Part shown: positions 11,521 to 24,423 of the stretch, piece by piece
Layout: each line of letters begins with the position of its first letter
How positions within the stretch are numbered: the first letter of the stretch is position 1
Assembly (NCBI GenBank): GCA_002633025.1
Contig: NMRB01000021.1
Coordinates: 312,071 to 376,070 of the forward strand
DNA from: Notospermus geniculatus
Taxonomy: Eukaryota > Nemertea > Pilidiophora > Heteronemertea > Lineidae
Length of the DNA: 64,000 nt
Reading direction: 5' to 3'
Made by a program: the position numbers and the translations under genes
Notes under the pieces: model-generated
What the model was told of the DNA's origin: nothing
The model's database searches: none
The model's input: only the letters and a program-made list of their open reading frames with translations

Positions 11521-11742
11521 TTGGTATTTTCTAAAACTAGTAGAAATGGGGAAGTTTTTAAGACAAATATGACATTGTTATCCAATAATGTGGAAATTTA
11601 GCAGTGTTTCCAAAACGGATTTCAAAATCGGTCCAAATTTGGCCCTAAAATTGAACAAATCCTCTTGCCATGGTAACCACATGGAATACTTGCGTTCCCA
11701 TTTGTCCATGATAACTTCGCCTCCACCTAGTGTAAACACTTA

Positions 11743-14700
11743 GGGCCGATTTCACAAAGGGCGTTTAAGACTTAGACGCGTGTAACTTCACTATATGCAC
11801 GCACTTCCACCATGCATTTGACGCATGAGGTTTCTGGCCACCTTTACTCTGGCTGGCAGAAATAGCCAGCACTTCAACAATGAATGTTTATTGACCAACA
11901 AATAGGATTACCTGGGGGTGGTTAAGCTGTGAGTCTCTTCCAATGAACAGCTTTTACCCCACTGAGCTCAGTGTTGACATAGTGATTTAGCCACACAGAG
12001 TGCTATGAACAGGGACCATTGTATTTTGGAGGGTGCGCATTTCTGGGAAAAGCCGAACTGCCTGTTTCAAATGAAACGTTTTTGGTCTAAAATGCTTATA
12101 TTAAAGATAATATATCACGGGTATTTTCACGGGCCACGAAAATCATTGTTTATTTACATTTTGTTTGTTTATGGGTCATTCCATGCCAACTCACTCACTT
12201 TTTGCGGCGACCGTCTCCGATTTCCATTATTTTTGGTATGCTGGGGGGTCATCCAGAGAAACTCACAAATCCCAATTTTCAGCTCCTTCTGACCTCTTAA
12301 CGCGGAGATAGAGTACTTCAAAGATTTGACCGATTTTAATGGCGAAGTGGACCCTGAAGGACAAAACTGGTGATAACTCAATCAGTTCTTGACCGATTCT
12401 TACAAAATTGGTACCAATGGATGGAGGAGAAAATTCTCTTTCCGCTGATATGTAACTCAATGACTTCCTTGATGTTTGACCTCTCAAGGTCATTTGACGT
12501 GACCTTGACCTTTGACCTACTTTTTCAGGAATTACCACACATTTAATTTTTTTGAAATTTTGTGTACAGGTAGACTGCCATCTAGTTAAGATGTTTGCAA
12601 AATTTGATTTTGGAGAATTGATTTCTTCTTGTGGAATTCGATAAAAGACCTCTTGTATACAGGGCGAATCATAGAAAACTGAAAGTTTTATTTTAATTGC
12701 CAGGGAAAATACTGATTTTTTCCCAAGAGGTCTGGGTTCACATAATCATGGTGTCTTTCCAAGTGAGTGAGCAATAGATGAAATAAAACAATACGATCTG
12801 GTGGTCCTTGTGCAAAGCATATTATAGTCCATTCAATCCAAAAGGTCTCTTCTGTAGAGTACATAAGTGTAAACACTGTGTCCATGTACATCTAGGTATT
12901 TGTACTCAAAATAGAGCTTTTTACTCAGATTCATTCGTGTTAAAACATTTTGTCCACGCCTGCCCATAGGTCTTCTGAAAAGTAGAAAATAGAGTTCAAC
13001 ATCCAATACTGAACGTGGGCCTTCATGAATTTAAAGTCTAGGCCCTAACTACAGTTACTCTTCGAGATTTTCTTGAATTAGAATAACGTTTAACTAGTAG
13101 GCCTAACTGCCGTTCCCTTCAACCGAGTAAAATGCATGGAGTTTCTGTGTTCCAGTGATAATAACTGATTGTTCAAGTCTTGCTTTTCAGTATCGCTTCG
13201 TGCTTTGAAATATCGTCCTTGGAGCAGAACAAAGTGGTCACACCAGTAAGATTTTCTTTCGCCCATTCATACAATTTATATTGTGCGGATGCACCATCTG
13301 GAAAACAGAATACCTTCTTCAGGTCCAACTTTGTCTTAATCACTGATAGAATGATTTGTCTTTTCTAGAGTTTCAGATTGTAAAGTTCCACTTGAAAAAG
13401 ACCCCGGTTGGGGCGAAAATTCGTGAATTCTGGAGATTGACTTCTTGCTTATTATCATTTTGTGTGTCAAGTTTGTGCTATTCTGTATCTTGGATAGAAT
13501 GATTTGATGTATTGTATGAATGGGCGATACTGAAAGCAAGACTTGAACAATCAGTTACTATCAGTGGAACACAGAAACTCCATGCATTTTACTCGGTTGA
13601 AGGGCAACAGCAGCTACTAGTTAAACGTTATTCTAATTCAGGAGAATCTCGAAGAGTAACTGAGGGCCTAGACTTTAAATTCATGAAGGCCCACGTTCAG
13701 TATTGGATGTTGAACTCTATTTTCTACTTTTCAGTAGACCTGTGGGCAGGCGTGGACAAAATATTTTAAAGGCCTGTCTACACGATCATACCTTTGTTCA
13801 AATACCTTTGTATGATGATGTCCATGCTTGTCGTGGATTTCCGTCTACACAATGGAGCTAAATTTTGAACATCAGTATCATAAACCGTAAAACAGTATCA
13901 TAAACTTGTATGATGATGTTCAAGTTTGTTGTGGATTTCTATCTACAGTCCAACATTCACGGACATTTGTATGATGAAGAAAGGATAATGTTGGATGCTG
14001 TTCAGGTTTGTTGGGAAAACCGTCCACACGACCATACATTTTTCCATGAACATCATCATACAATTTTTTTGGGATGTTGTGCCTTTGTTGGCAAGATGAA
14101 ACATGCAGCTAAAAATGTGAACAAGTTTGTTGGGAAAACAGTCCACACGATCATACATTTGTCCATGAACATCATCATACAGATGTATGATGATGTTTTT
14201 AACAAATGTATGATCGTGTGGACGGGCCTTAAAAATTTGAACATCATCATACATGTAGGTTGTTGTTCACGTTTGTTGGGAAAACAGCCTACACAATCAA
14301 ACATCTGTCCATGAACATCATCATACAAATGTATGATGATGTTTTGAACAAATGTATGAACGTGTAGACGGGCCTTAACACTAATGAAGCTGAGTAAAAC
14401 GCTCTCATTTTGAGTACAAGTAACTAGATGTATAGTACATGTATGCAATGTTTAAACTTACGTGCTCTACATTAAGAGACCCTTTTTGAACTGAATGCAC
14501 TATAATATGCTTTGCACAAGGACCACCAGATCTTATTGTTTTATTTCATCTATTGCTCACTCACTTGGAAAGACACCATGATGATGTGAACCCAGAATTC
14601 TTGGAAAAAATCAGTATTTTCCCTGGCAATTAAAATAAAACTTTCAGTTTTCTATGATTCGCCCTGTATACAAGAGGTCTTTTATCGAATTCCACAAGAA

Positions 14701-15636
14701 GAAATCAATTCTCCAAAATCAAATTTTGCAAACATCTTAACTAGATGTCAGTCTACCTGTACACAAAATTTCAAAAAAATTAAAGGTGTGGTAATTCCTG
14801 AAAAAGTAGGTCAAAGGTCAAGGTCACGTCAAATGACCTTGAGAGGTCAAACATCAAGGAAGTCATTGAGTTACATATCAACGGAAAGAGAATTTTCTCC
14901 TCCATCCATTGGTCCCAATTTTGTAAGAATCGGTCAAGAACTGATTGAGTTATCACCAGTTTTGTCCTTCAGGGTCCACTTCGCCATTAAAATCGGTCAA
15001 ATCTTTGAAGTACTCTATCTCCGCGTTAAGAGGTCAGAAGGAGCTGAAAATTGGGATTTGTGAGTTTCTCTGGAGGACCCCCCAGCGTACCAAAAATAAT
15101 GGAAATCGGAGACGGTCGCCGTAAAAAGTGAGTGAGTTGGCATGGAATGACCCTTATGTCCAGTGTTTTATTGTCTTATGGGTAATTTGTTGGTGGCATG
15201 CCCCTCTAAAAATTCTTTTGACACCGGAACGATTCAATGTGTGGGTTGACATGTCCCAAACAGTCCAAATAACATGATGTAAACATCCATGTTTACAAAC
15301 ATTAAATGTAAACAATAAAGTCGTGATATATTATCTTTAAGGTCGAATTTAGGAATTCAAACACTAAATTTGATGTACCAAAACCTAGGAATACCGTTGC
15401 AAACATTTTCAATTCGTTCAGGTAACTCCTTGAGGCTTTTCTGTTCGTCAGGCAGGGAACCACTAAGAGGGATTATAACACTTGAGGTGTTAATTACCCA
15501 ACTCAAGGATGTTTGGAATCACCCCCAGACATCAAAGGAAGGCAGGGGTTCCGACATTTCTAGAGTAAGGGAGGCGAAAAACGTAATGCGAAGTTACACG
15601 CGTCTAAGTCTTAAACACCCTTTGTGAAATCGGCCC
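11743..15636. mobile_element. 3.9-kb foldback DNA transposon, TTA duplication
   Basis: Ends GGGCCGATTTCACAAAG and its complement, flanked by TTA at 11740-11742 and 15637-15639. The two halves are inverted copies over about 1.6 kb each, with a loop of roughly 340 bp around 13200-13530. The right arm is interrupted by another element (13770-14375). Frames inside (for example minus 12538-12263 and plus 14788-15063) are mirror copies of one another and have no recognisable transposase. The TTA target and GGGCC ends point to a Harbinger-type parent. Confidence 0.85.
13770..14375. mobile_element. Nested MITE, AGGCCTGTCTACAC family, TAA duplication
   Basis: 606 bp inserted in the right arm of the 3.9-kb palindrome, with TAA at both edges. 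Ends AGGCCTGTCTACACGATCAT and AATGTATGAACGTGTAGACG. The interior contains several smaller inverted copies of TGATGATGTTCATGGACAAA. The left arm near 12936-12950 retains the uninterrupted target. A relative is at 33612-33859. Confidence 0.9.
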
Positions 15637-15728
15637 TTAAAGTCCTAGTTTCATCAAAACATTTACTACACAGATTATTATGGTTCCCGATCATCAAGAT
15701 CGGAAACCATATTGTTTAAGGTCGTGGT

Positions 15729-15976
<248 letters not shown>

Positions 15977-16440
15977 CCGTCCGTTTGTCACGCCTTCATA
16001 TCTTATCTCCTTCAACAGCTACAGTCCTGGTAACACATCCTATCCCTAGGTTTGTAAACCTGGGCAATCAAATGAGTTAATCATTTTCAACATCAGATGC
16101 CTCCATCATGATGTAATTAACATATCAGACTTGATATTTTGTCCGTCGCGCTTTTATCTGATGTCATAACTCGGCTCCTTTGGAGCAACAGAAACAAGTT
16201 CTACCCTTAGGTTTTCATACCCTACGAATCGAATGGACTGATTACGTTTGACCTGAGATGTAGGGGACATGTGATATCGATATCACAAATTTGATATTTT
16301 GAGATAACTTCTCATATTGTCAACTGAGCAACATGAAACAAGTCTTAGTTCATGCCTGCTTATCCAAGGACTGGACTGTGTTAAAATTCTCAGCCTCACG
16401 TGTCCGGGTGATTGAAATATCATGAGATTTTGATATATCA

Positions 16441-16830
16441 AACTTGTTAATTTGAAATATCTCTGCCTGTGGTAGAGATAGAGGCATGGTATCACCTATA
16501 CTTAGGTTATTGATGATGCCCATTTCGATTTTGCAACGACCTTGATGATCAGATGTCAAGGTCAATGTCAAACTTGATAATTTGAAAAATCTCTGCCTGT
16601 GGTAGAGATAGAGGCATGGTATCACCTATACTTAGGTTATTGATGATGCCCATTTCGATTTTGCAACGACCTTGATGATCAGATGTCAAGGTCAAGGTCA
16701 AACTTGATAATTTGAAATATCTCTGCCTGTGGTAGAGATCGAGGCATGATATCAGACATACTTAGGTTATTCAGAATGCCCATTTCGATTATGCAATGAC
16801 CTTGATGATCAGATATGGTGACAGGACAAA
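16441..16830. repeat. About 129-bp tandem repeat, 3 copies
   Basis: Units begin near AACTTGATAATTTGAAATAT at 16441, 16570 and 16699 and share CTGCCTGTGGTAGAGAT and GATGATCAGATGTCAAGGTC. Confidence 0.9.
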
Positions 16831-16974
16831 AGGTACCCGGATAAAATGTACCTTGGACAAAATGTACCTAGGACAAAAGGTACCATTTATCTTGGTACCA
16901 TTTGTCCTAGGTACATTTTGTCCGGGTACCTTTAATCCAGTACCAATTGTCCGGGTACATTTTGTCCTAGAACC
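16817..16974. mobile_element. 158-bp element of GGTACC palindromes with 9-bp duplication
   Basis: Built of alternating GGACAAAAGGTACC and GGTACATTTTGTCC words. Ends GGTGACAGGACAAAA and TTTTGTCCTAGAACC. Flanked by identical ATCAGATAT (16808-16816, 16975-16983). The neighbouring tandem units retain the uninterrupted target (GATCAGATGTCAAGG). Confidence 0.9.
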
Positions 16975-17251
16975 ATCAGATATCAAGATCAAGGTCAATT
17001 TCGGGATGAGTTATTGGCATGAGATCAAGTTCTATGGGCCTCATCGTAATCCATCAGTCAATATAGCCTGATCTCTGTCAATGTATCCTGATCTCCATCA
17101 ATATATCTGATCTCTATCAACGTATCCTGATCTCTATCAATGTACCATTCATGTAGGCCTACCGGAAGAAGCACCTACACGTCGGGAACCATTCGATATT
17201 TACAGTGTCATCTTGTTACTGAAGTGTATAGAACACATAAATATACATATT

Positions 17252-19170
17252 TATGGTTTCCGATCTCAAGATCGGAAACCATATTGTGTTTGGTCATGGA
17301 GTCTGTCAGTCTGTCTGTTCAGTCTGTCACACCTGTAACTTTGTTCCTGCAAGAGCTAGACCCGGAAATGTAACCTACCCCCAGGTAACATGACCTGAGC
17401 TACAAGATGGAATGAAAATTTCCGGTCTCCGATACCTGGTTCTTGGTAAAATTGATATATCAAAAGTTGAGATTTTGTCTGTCACACTTTTGTTTCTTGA
17501 ATAACTTGTCTCCGAGGCCAGGTAAAGCACTGGTAACAAGTTCCTTCCCTATGTTTATGACCCTTGGCAAGATATTGGCATCAACAAATTTATTCTTCAG
17601 GGTCAGCATCATAATGATATTGATATATCAAATTTGATATTTTGACATATCAGGAGATCTGCCACAGTAAGCGACTTGAAACTGGTATCACAACATCATA
17701 ATTCATCCACGGACGTTACTGCAACTGAAATTTTCACTTTGCAGCAGATCAGTCACATGATATTTGCTGATATCATGGCGAGATTTGATATTCAAATTTG
17801 ATAACATGAGATAAGTCAGAATGTGGTGATAGTAGAAGTCTAAAACCTTCACCTATACCTAGGTTATCAAGGATGAGCTTTCAGATTACGCAATGACCTT
17901 AAAGGTCAGAGGTCAGGGTCAAGGTCAAACAGTTTTAAATTGCAAATCTACTGAAAATTTCAGGAGAAAACTAATTAGAAGCCTGGATTAACCATCCCCT
18001 ATCAGTTTAGTCACAGATGCCTGTTCCAGTTACGCAATACCTCTCAAGGTCAGAGGTCAAGGTCACCATCAACCCTCACATGAGATAAGTCAAAACCTTG
18101 TGATTATACCCAGGGGGCAAAGGGCAAAAATGGGGGACCAGCTGCTGTAAAAAGTCACCCCCTGGTAATGTGTTCAGGGGACCTCCCTGAGTCATGCTAG
18201 GATGGGTGGCCTTTGAGATTTTTTGCAAGACGCCGAAAAATTGACTTTGAAGTTCAGGACACTGACTTTATCATTGAACCCAAGAATTGACACATGACTG
18301 AGCGTTGTACAGGAGAATGGGACCCGATGTACAGCTAACTTTTGAACGGTTGGATTTACACCCCATAAATGTATTATCAACAGATAGAAACATGGTGGCT
18401 TGTAATCGAATAAGCATGTTCTTTGTAGTTTCTAACTAGTTACATAATTGGAAACCGCGTTTTTATGTATTTTGACCCATTTTTGCATTAATTAGCAGAA
18501 AAATTCATTTCTTATTACATAACTACTCAAAAACAGTTAAGAACATGCCTGTCTGCTTCGGAGGCACCATGTTTCTATCTATTGGTAATACATTTATGGG
18601 GTGTAAATCCAACCGTTCAAAAGTTAGCTGTACATCGTGTCCCATTCTCCTGTACAACGCTCAGTCATGTGTCAGTTCTTGGGTCCAATGATAAAGTCAG
18701 TGTCCTCAACTTCAAAGTCAATTTTTCGGCGTCTTGCAAAAAATCTCAAAGGTCACCCACCCTAGTGTGACTCAGGGGGGTCCCCTGAACACATTACCAG
18801 GGGGTGGCTTTTTACAGCAGCTGGTCCCCCATTTTCGCCAAAAATGGGGTTTTGCCCCCTGGGTAGATGGTGGAAGCCGAAAACCTTCATCTACACCTAG
18901 GTTATCAAGGATGACCTTTCAGATTACGCAATGACCTTTAAGGACAGAGGTCAAGGTCAAGGTCAAACAGTTTTAAATTGCAAATCTACTGAAAATTTCT
19001 GGGGAAAACTAATTAGAAGCCTGCCGTAGCCATTCCCTATAGGTTTAATCAAGGATCCCTGTTCCAGTTACGCAATACTTCTCAAGGTCAGAGGTCAGTT
19101 AACTAGCTAGAGTACTAAACTTCTCATCGGAAACCACTGACATCGCTCCAATGTCCTTTTCTTGTTTGTT
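17252..19170 (+). repeat. AGGTCA-rich repeat family, most complete copy
   Basis: Begins with a TATGGTTTCCGATC palindrome followed by TCTG repeats, runs through TTGATATATCAAA segments and AGGTCA arrays, and ends with CTCATCGGAAACCACTGACA and a small hairpin. An unrelated palindromic element (18109-18863) is inserted in it. No coding frame recognised. Confidence 0.7.
18109..18863. mobile_element. 755-bp palindromic transposon, TA-flanked
   Basis: Inverted halves from CCCAGGGGGCAAAGGGCAAA inward with arms of about 280 bp. The mirrored 62-codon frames on each arm are the same sequence read twice. Flanked by TA. Confidence 0.85.
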
Positions 19171-20246
19171 TTATCAAATTCGGATGAGTAGTTTGGGAGA
19201 TATCGAGGGATATGTGTGTAAAAATACCAGTGCTATAATTTTCCCTACAGTGAGGAGTCAAAAATGCTAATTTATGCGTATGTCATTGCAGGAATAAATG
19301 AAATCAAATCTAAGCCATCCAATGTGGAAATAAAGTTCATTTTCATTGACATATTCACTAATTGACAAATTTCTGACTTCATTAGTTCACATGAATAGTT
19401 GCGTCAGTCCATTACAGTACTAAAATGCATGCTCATTATGCAAATTCTTGCAGTGACGTTATCTAATTAGGCAGACCATTCTCCTCTGACTAAATCCATG
19501 AAATATGTTATAACGTTTTAACCAATTGGAGTTTTTCAATGAAACAAAAAGCATCTTTATCAGCACAATATGCCCCAACTTTCTAAACGCGGAAAAATTA
19601 GGCGAAACTAGGACTTTAACGAAGGAAGAAAGGTCTCATCAATACTACATTGAAGAAATCGAAGAAAATATTTGTTTTGAAAGATTTTGATAACAAAATA
19701 TTCATGGTTTCTATGGCAACCGTTTTCCCCTATTTAGCACGCGATTCCAGTGGAGGACTTTTAGTATAATGTGCAGTGGGTCTTCCTGGTCATGAAAATG
19801 TGAATATCATTTCTGTGCAAATTTTGCGAAGTTGGGCCCATTTTTCGCCCTAGTTTGACTGTACTATAAAAAGCAAACGAATAACTTGACTAATTAATTC
19901 AAATGAATTGATAGGTTTCCATCTAACTACATTCCTTACGATTGCATCCTCTTTCCTTGCAGGAAGTGGGACTGATACGGCAAAGTTCGACACATGGCTG
20001 GCATGCTTGCACTTCCGGTTCCCAGTATTCGCCAGGACGACAATCCATCGTCTTTGCGTCTGAGAAGAAAGAAAAACATGGTTGACGACAAAAGTCTTGC
20101 TGTTATTTTTGAGAACAGACATTTCAACCATAATATTTGAACCACCCAGTTCACAGAAAAGAACAGGAATTTGGGAATTATTTTGGGCGATGTTTCGGGA
20201 ATTTGAAACATAAGAAACGTCCGAAAGGGGATGTCAGGAAAATTTT
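19171..20246. other. Non-coding stretch, no gene recognised
   Basis: AT-rich. A 48-codon plus frame starting MAGMLALPVPSIRQDD at about 19994 and overlapping minus frames lack support. No splice-consistent exon identified. Confidence 0.4.
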
Positions 20247-21600
20247 CCAAAGTCCATTTTCGCGACCGTAAGTCGCACAAGTTTCAAATTTGGAACATGG
20301 TTAGATATCCTGGTAAGAAAAAAAAAACACGTGTAGTTCAAACAATAGGATGACCTTGACCTAATTAATTAAACAATGCTGGTTGGGAAAAAGTAATAGA
20401 CAGTTGTAAAGTTCACACACCTATAAAATACACACTTGGCTACATCAATCAGTAAAAAATATTCCACATCTCTTCCTAAAAATGGCCCAAAATAATGTTT
20501 TTAATGCCTTTTTCTTCATAAGTGGAGTGCCAACAACAGCATGTTTATTTTATGCAGGCCTGTAGACTCAATAATAATAAACATCTTATTTTTAGTGCAC
20601 GGTTTGCATGACTTGACATTACATAACTCACTGATTGAACTTAAATGCAAATGCAAATCCTACCCACGTCAATAGGCATATGACATCAGACATGCTGCAA
20701 AAAACTCTGAATATGTTATGTAATCAGTAGTGAATAGTGACTGCAAGGTCAGCCTATATTACGTTTAAATCATCTGGAGCTCGATGGGAGGACCTTTGGT
20801 TGTCAGGCAGACCTTGGTATTGTTAGTGAAGTTTGGCTATTGAAATGCGTTTTATTGACGTGACGCTTCCAGCCAATCCCATGCCTATGCCTGTGTTCAA
20901 TTTCGAATCAAGGCCTGATTGCACGTTCCATTTCGCACCAAGGTTCAGCTGGTTAGAAAACAATGCGTGTTGGACCGTTTAGAGTAAACCCTAATTCCAT
21001 TGTTGTCCGGTTACTAGGGGTTTGATTGACATACGCCCATCGAGCTCCAGATGACTTAGGGCCGTATGCACAGAGCTTCCTCAAGTGTAAGGTCGACCTT
21101 AATCGTTTGTATTATGCCCTGCAAACAATAGCTAAAGGTCGACCTCACACTCAAGGAAGCTCTGTGCATACGGCCCTTAAACAGACTATAGTCAACATGT
21201 TCATGGTTCTAAAACCAGACACTGTAAGTGAAAGGAGGCACTTGTAAGGGACAAACACATACATGTAAGCAGAACAAAACATTTGCCTGTTCCAACAGGT
21301 GTTTGCACTCAACTGTTATGAAGAAAAAGGCATTAAAACAATATTTTTCGACTATTATCAGGAATAATTATGGAATATTTTTCACTGATAGTAGTAGCTA
21401 AGTGTGTCTTTTATAGGTGGGTGAACTTTAAAGCTGTTTCTATTACTTTTCCCTATGAAAAAAACAGCATTGTTTAATTAATTTGGTCAAAATCATCCTA
21501 TTGTTTCAACTACACCTGTTTTTTTCTTTCTTACCAGGATATCTAACCATGTTCCAAATATGAAACTTGTGTGACGTACGGTCGCGAAAATGGACTTTGG
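20247..21600. mobile_element. Large inverted-repeat element
   Basis: The outer ends CCAAAGTCCATTTTCGCGAC and the complement match, and homology continues about 400 bp inward on both sides. The central loop carries a second inverted pair around CATCTGGAGCTCGATGGG and a nested MITE at 21059-21176. No transposase found. Confidence 0.8.
21059..21176. mobile_element. Nested MITE with GGGCCGTATGCAC ends, TTA duplication
   Basis: 118 bp, TTA at 21056-21058 and 21177-21179. It shares its first 13 bases with the family at 389-539 but has a different body (GAGCTTCCTCAAGTGTAAGG). Confidence 0.88.
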
Positions 21601-21947
21601 ACAATATCCCTGATACGGCATTTTGCCAAGATGTATTTAGTGATATATTGGAATATTCGTAATCTTATTTGGCAAAAATCAATTCTAAAGCATGATTCAC
21701 CCTAACTTAAACATGGAAAATGCCAAGATTGGAAATGTGCACAAGTCCGTGGTATATAATCCATGTTGCAGTTACCTGATCATGTTAGGGTCACTTGATC
21801 AGGCTATAGCAAACACTCCAACGTTGTGCTCACTTAACTGGTAAATATTGTGGTTTGCGGTTTGATCTGTGCGCTTTATGGGTGTCTGTTGGAGCCTGGC
21901 ACTTTGTCCATGTTGAACTTACATGCAGGGTGAATAGACTCTATCAC

Positions 21948-22160
21948 TCCAAAAGAGCGCAGCACCTTAGGGGGGTAGCGTCATGATGTCCCGCACGTCA
22001 TTTCTGAACGCATGACGTGACTCGAAAAAAAATCCGGTTGTTTCAGCGATCATGACGTCGTGACACAATCTGATTTTTTTTCGTCTCGCCTCAAAACATC
22101 ATGAATGACGTGCGGGACGTCATGACGCCGACCCCCGTAAGGTGCTGCGCTCTTTTGGAG
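21948..22160. mobile_element. MITE with TCCAAAAGAGCGCAGCACC ends
   Basis: Palindromic. It contains several ATGACGT/ACGTCAT words and GTGCGGGACGTCATGACG, so it carries CRE-like octamer variants on both strands. A poly-A/poly-T interior completes the symmetry. Confidence 0.8.
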
Positions 22161-22179
22161 GAATATCGTCTATTGCAGG

Positions 22180-22360
22180 TTTATTCCCGTTTCGTCTTTT
22201 CCTCTCATTTGCTTATTCCCGTTTTACCTTATTTCCATTTCGCTTTTTCCTGTTTTGCCTTTTAACCTTTTGCCTTATTCCCACTTCGCCATTTCCCATA
22301 TAGCAATACTCCCATTTCGCCTGTTCCGTTCCGCCATTTCCCAATTTACCTCACTGATGG
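22180..22360. repeat. Degenerate TTCCCATTTCGCC tandem repeat
   Basis: About twelve imperfect 13-16-bp units of the form TATTCCCGTTTCGCC. Pyrimidine-rich on the plus strand. Confidence 0.8.
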
Positions 22361-22789
22361 TAATTGAGTCTTGCGCCCCTATCAAATAGTCAACTGGTCT
22401 AGACCTAAATAATCTTCTATACAGAAAAATACCGCTGGTGATATTTTCCTAAATTGAACTATATTTTAGGGAGAAAGTAAAAGTAGGCCTACTTTTTGGT
22501 GCTTTTTTGTTGATTATTTCCTCAACAAAATATATTGAAATGCCAGGACTTTCATTACCTTTATCCCTAGTTGGGTAAAGACTTCCACAGATGCAGGGCT
22601 CTCTAGAATTGAAGCAATTCTTTTTCGGGGTCACAACGACTTGTTGTATTTTACTGGGGTCAGTGTGTCAGTGCCACCTTATACTAGGCCCTACTCCCCC
22701 TTCGCTTCACTGAATCAATGACGTAGCGAGCTCCGGAGCCAGTGAGTGGGAGGTTGCCATGGGCGACGGGAATCCCCAGTTCTATTTTG

Positions 22790-23710
22790 AGCTGCTCTAG
22801 AGAGGCCGAATCGGTTAATGTCGTCCTGGGTACAACAGAAATATACCCAGGTTCAATGTCGTGCCACGAAACTATACCCTGGGTATAGTTCGATCTACGA
22901 AAGTATGCCCAGTACCGTAGTTTTGAGCACAAGTACGAGCTAGGAACGGACCTCGCGTGATCAATAGGACCGCGCACGATTGGCACTTCTGTCGCCCTTC
23001 TGTCGTACACCAGGGCGGGATGTTCGTGACAACTGCGTGAATTGAAAACCTGTGCCGAATAGTTTGAATGTTTCCGTGTTTTTCTGATTTTTTACACAAA
23101 ATAGACTGGTCGCACTCACTAGTTCCCGTTGAGACGGTACCGCAGCCGCCATTTTGTTTCTCGCTTCAACTGAGATGGCAGTTTTGCAATCAAATCGTCA
23201 AAACACCAATCAATATTGTCAGCTTTTGTGTTCATCGATAGCATGGGTCAACTGTTAACATTTGTCTTAACACAATGGCCCAAACCTATCGCAAGTTAAG
23301 CTCACATTTTCAAAGAAATTAACAAGCGAACAGCGCCGATCTGCGTCATATTTTTGTTCAGTGTCGTGCGTTCATCTACGTCCGCATCGACATTACATCA
23401 GCCGTGCTGCGGAACTACTGCGGATTTCAGTGACTATAAACGGCACGAAAAATTCTCTGATGACTTTCGGTACGGTAAAAAAAACGGTGCCCGTCGTGTC
23501 GGGCGCTAGAGCGATGTTTTTCGACTTGTCATACTTGTGGTCATGTGACATTTGCGAGAACAATCTCGCCTTCAGGTGCTGTATCCAATACTGGGTATAC
23601 TTTTGTAGATCGAACTATAATACCAAGGGTATAGTTTTGTGGGACGACATTGAACCTGGGTATATTTCTGTTATACCCAGGAGGACATTAACCGATTCGG
23701 CTGTAGAAAG
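22790..23710. mobile_element. Inverted-repeat element with about 120-bp arms
   Basis: 22790-22920 and 23578-23703 are inverted copies; both read GIVxWxDIEPGYISVxPR in the outward frame. The intervening 660 bp is unrelated on its two sides. Probably a non-autonomous DNA transposon. Confidence 0.65.
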
Positions 23711-23779
23711 GATTCACACACAGCAAGGGGTGTGCCGCAGACCGCAATTGAAGAAAATTTGGCGCGCGACTTCTTGATA

Positions 23780-24415
23780 CTTGCGTCAGCTGGGATCTAC
23801 TGGCGTAAATGGAGACTGGGTATACAGATGGGGCTTCCACACTTTTCTATCCACGTATCATCGAATTTACGAGCGTTTTTGCGATTTCAGAGTTACTTAG
23901 GCCTGTATTAGCGTCATTTCTGTAGTTTTCATGCGTAGTAGACACCACATGCAGGCCTAATGAAACTCATGTGGAATGAATTCTTGGGGGAAAGTAAAGG
24001 TTCTTTGAAGTACAGTCATGGACATTAGTTTATCTACACCTGATACTTTGAACATTTCAAATACTTCTTGGCCAATTTTAACACGGTTTGTTCCATATGA
24101 AAGTACATCTTGTTGGTCATATTTCTGCATCAAAAGTTTGGAAAGGGGCTGTATACTTAAGGTTGAATTGTCCCAAATAAATTTTTGATTATTTATAAGG
24201 AAGTGGTTATTTGGCAAGCAAATGCTTGCCGAATTACAGAAATTTGGTCTTAGATGGCAAGCAGACAATAATGAATATTAATTAGAAATTTTTCAGCATT
24301 AGATGGCAAGCATGCTTGCTAAATAAGGACGAAAAAAGGAACTGCTCGGCAAGCATGCTTGCCAAATAAACCCGGCCTATTTATAATAAAGTGACAAAAC
24401 CCATTTTCACAGGGT
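23780..24415. other. Non-coding, GCAAGCATGCTTGC motif cluster
   Basis: Between 24210 and 24370 the palindrome-like word GGCAAGCATGCTTGCC and its halves recur four times. Otherwise no feature. Confidence 0.5.
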
Positions 24416-24423
24416 GATTAGTT

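Noticed and set aside
12263-12538. 91-codon frame repeated at 14788-15063
   Set aside because: Same sequence on the two arms of the 3.9-kb palindrome, with no known protein features.
19994-20140. 48-codon plus frame starting MAGMLALPVPS
   Set aside because: Short, single frame, no splice-consistent context.
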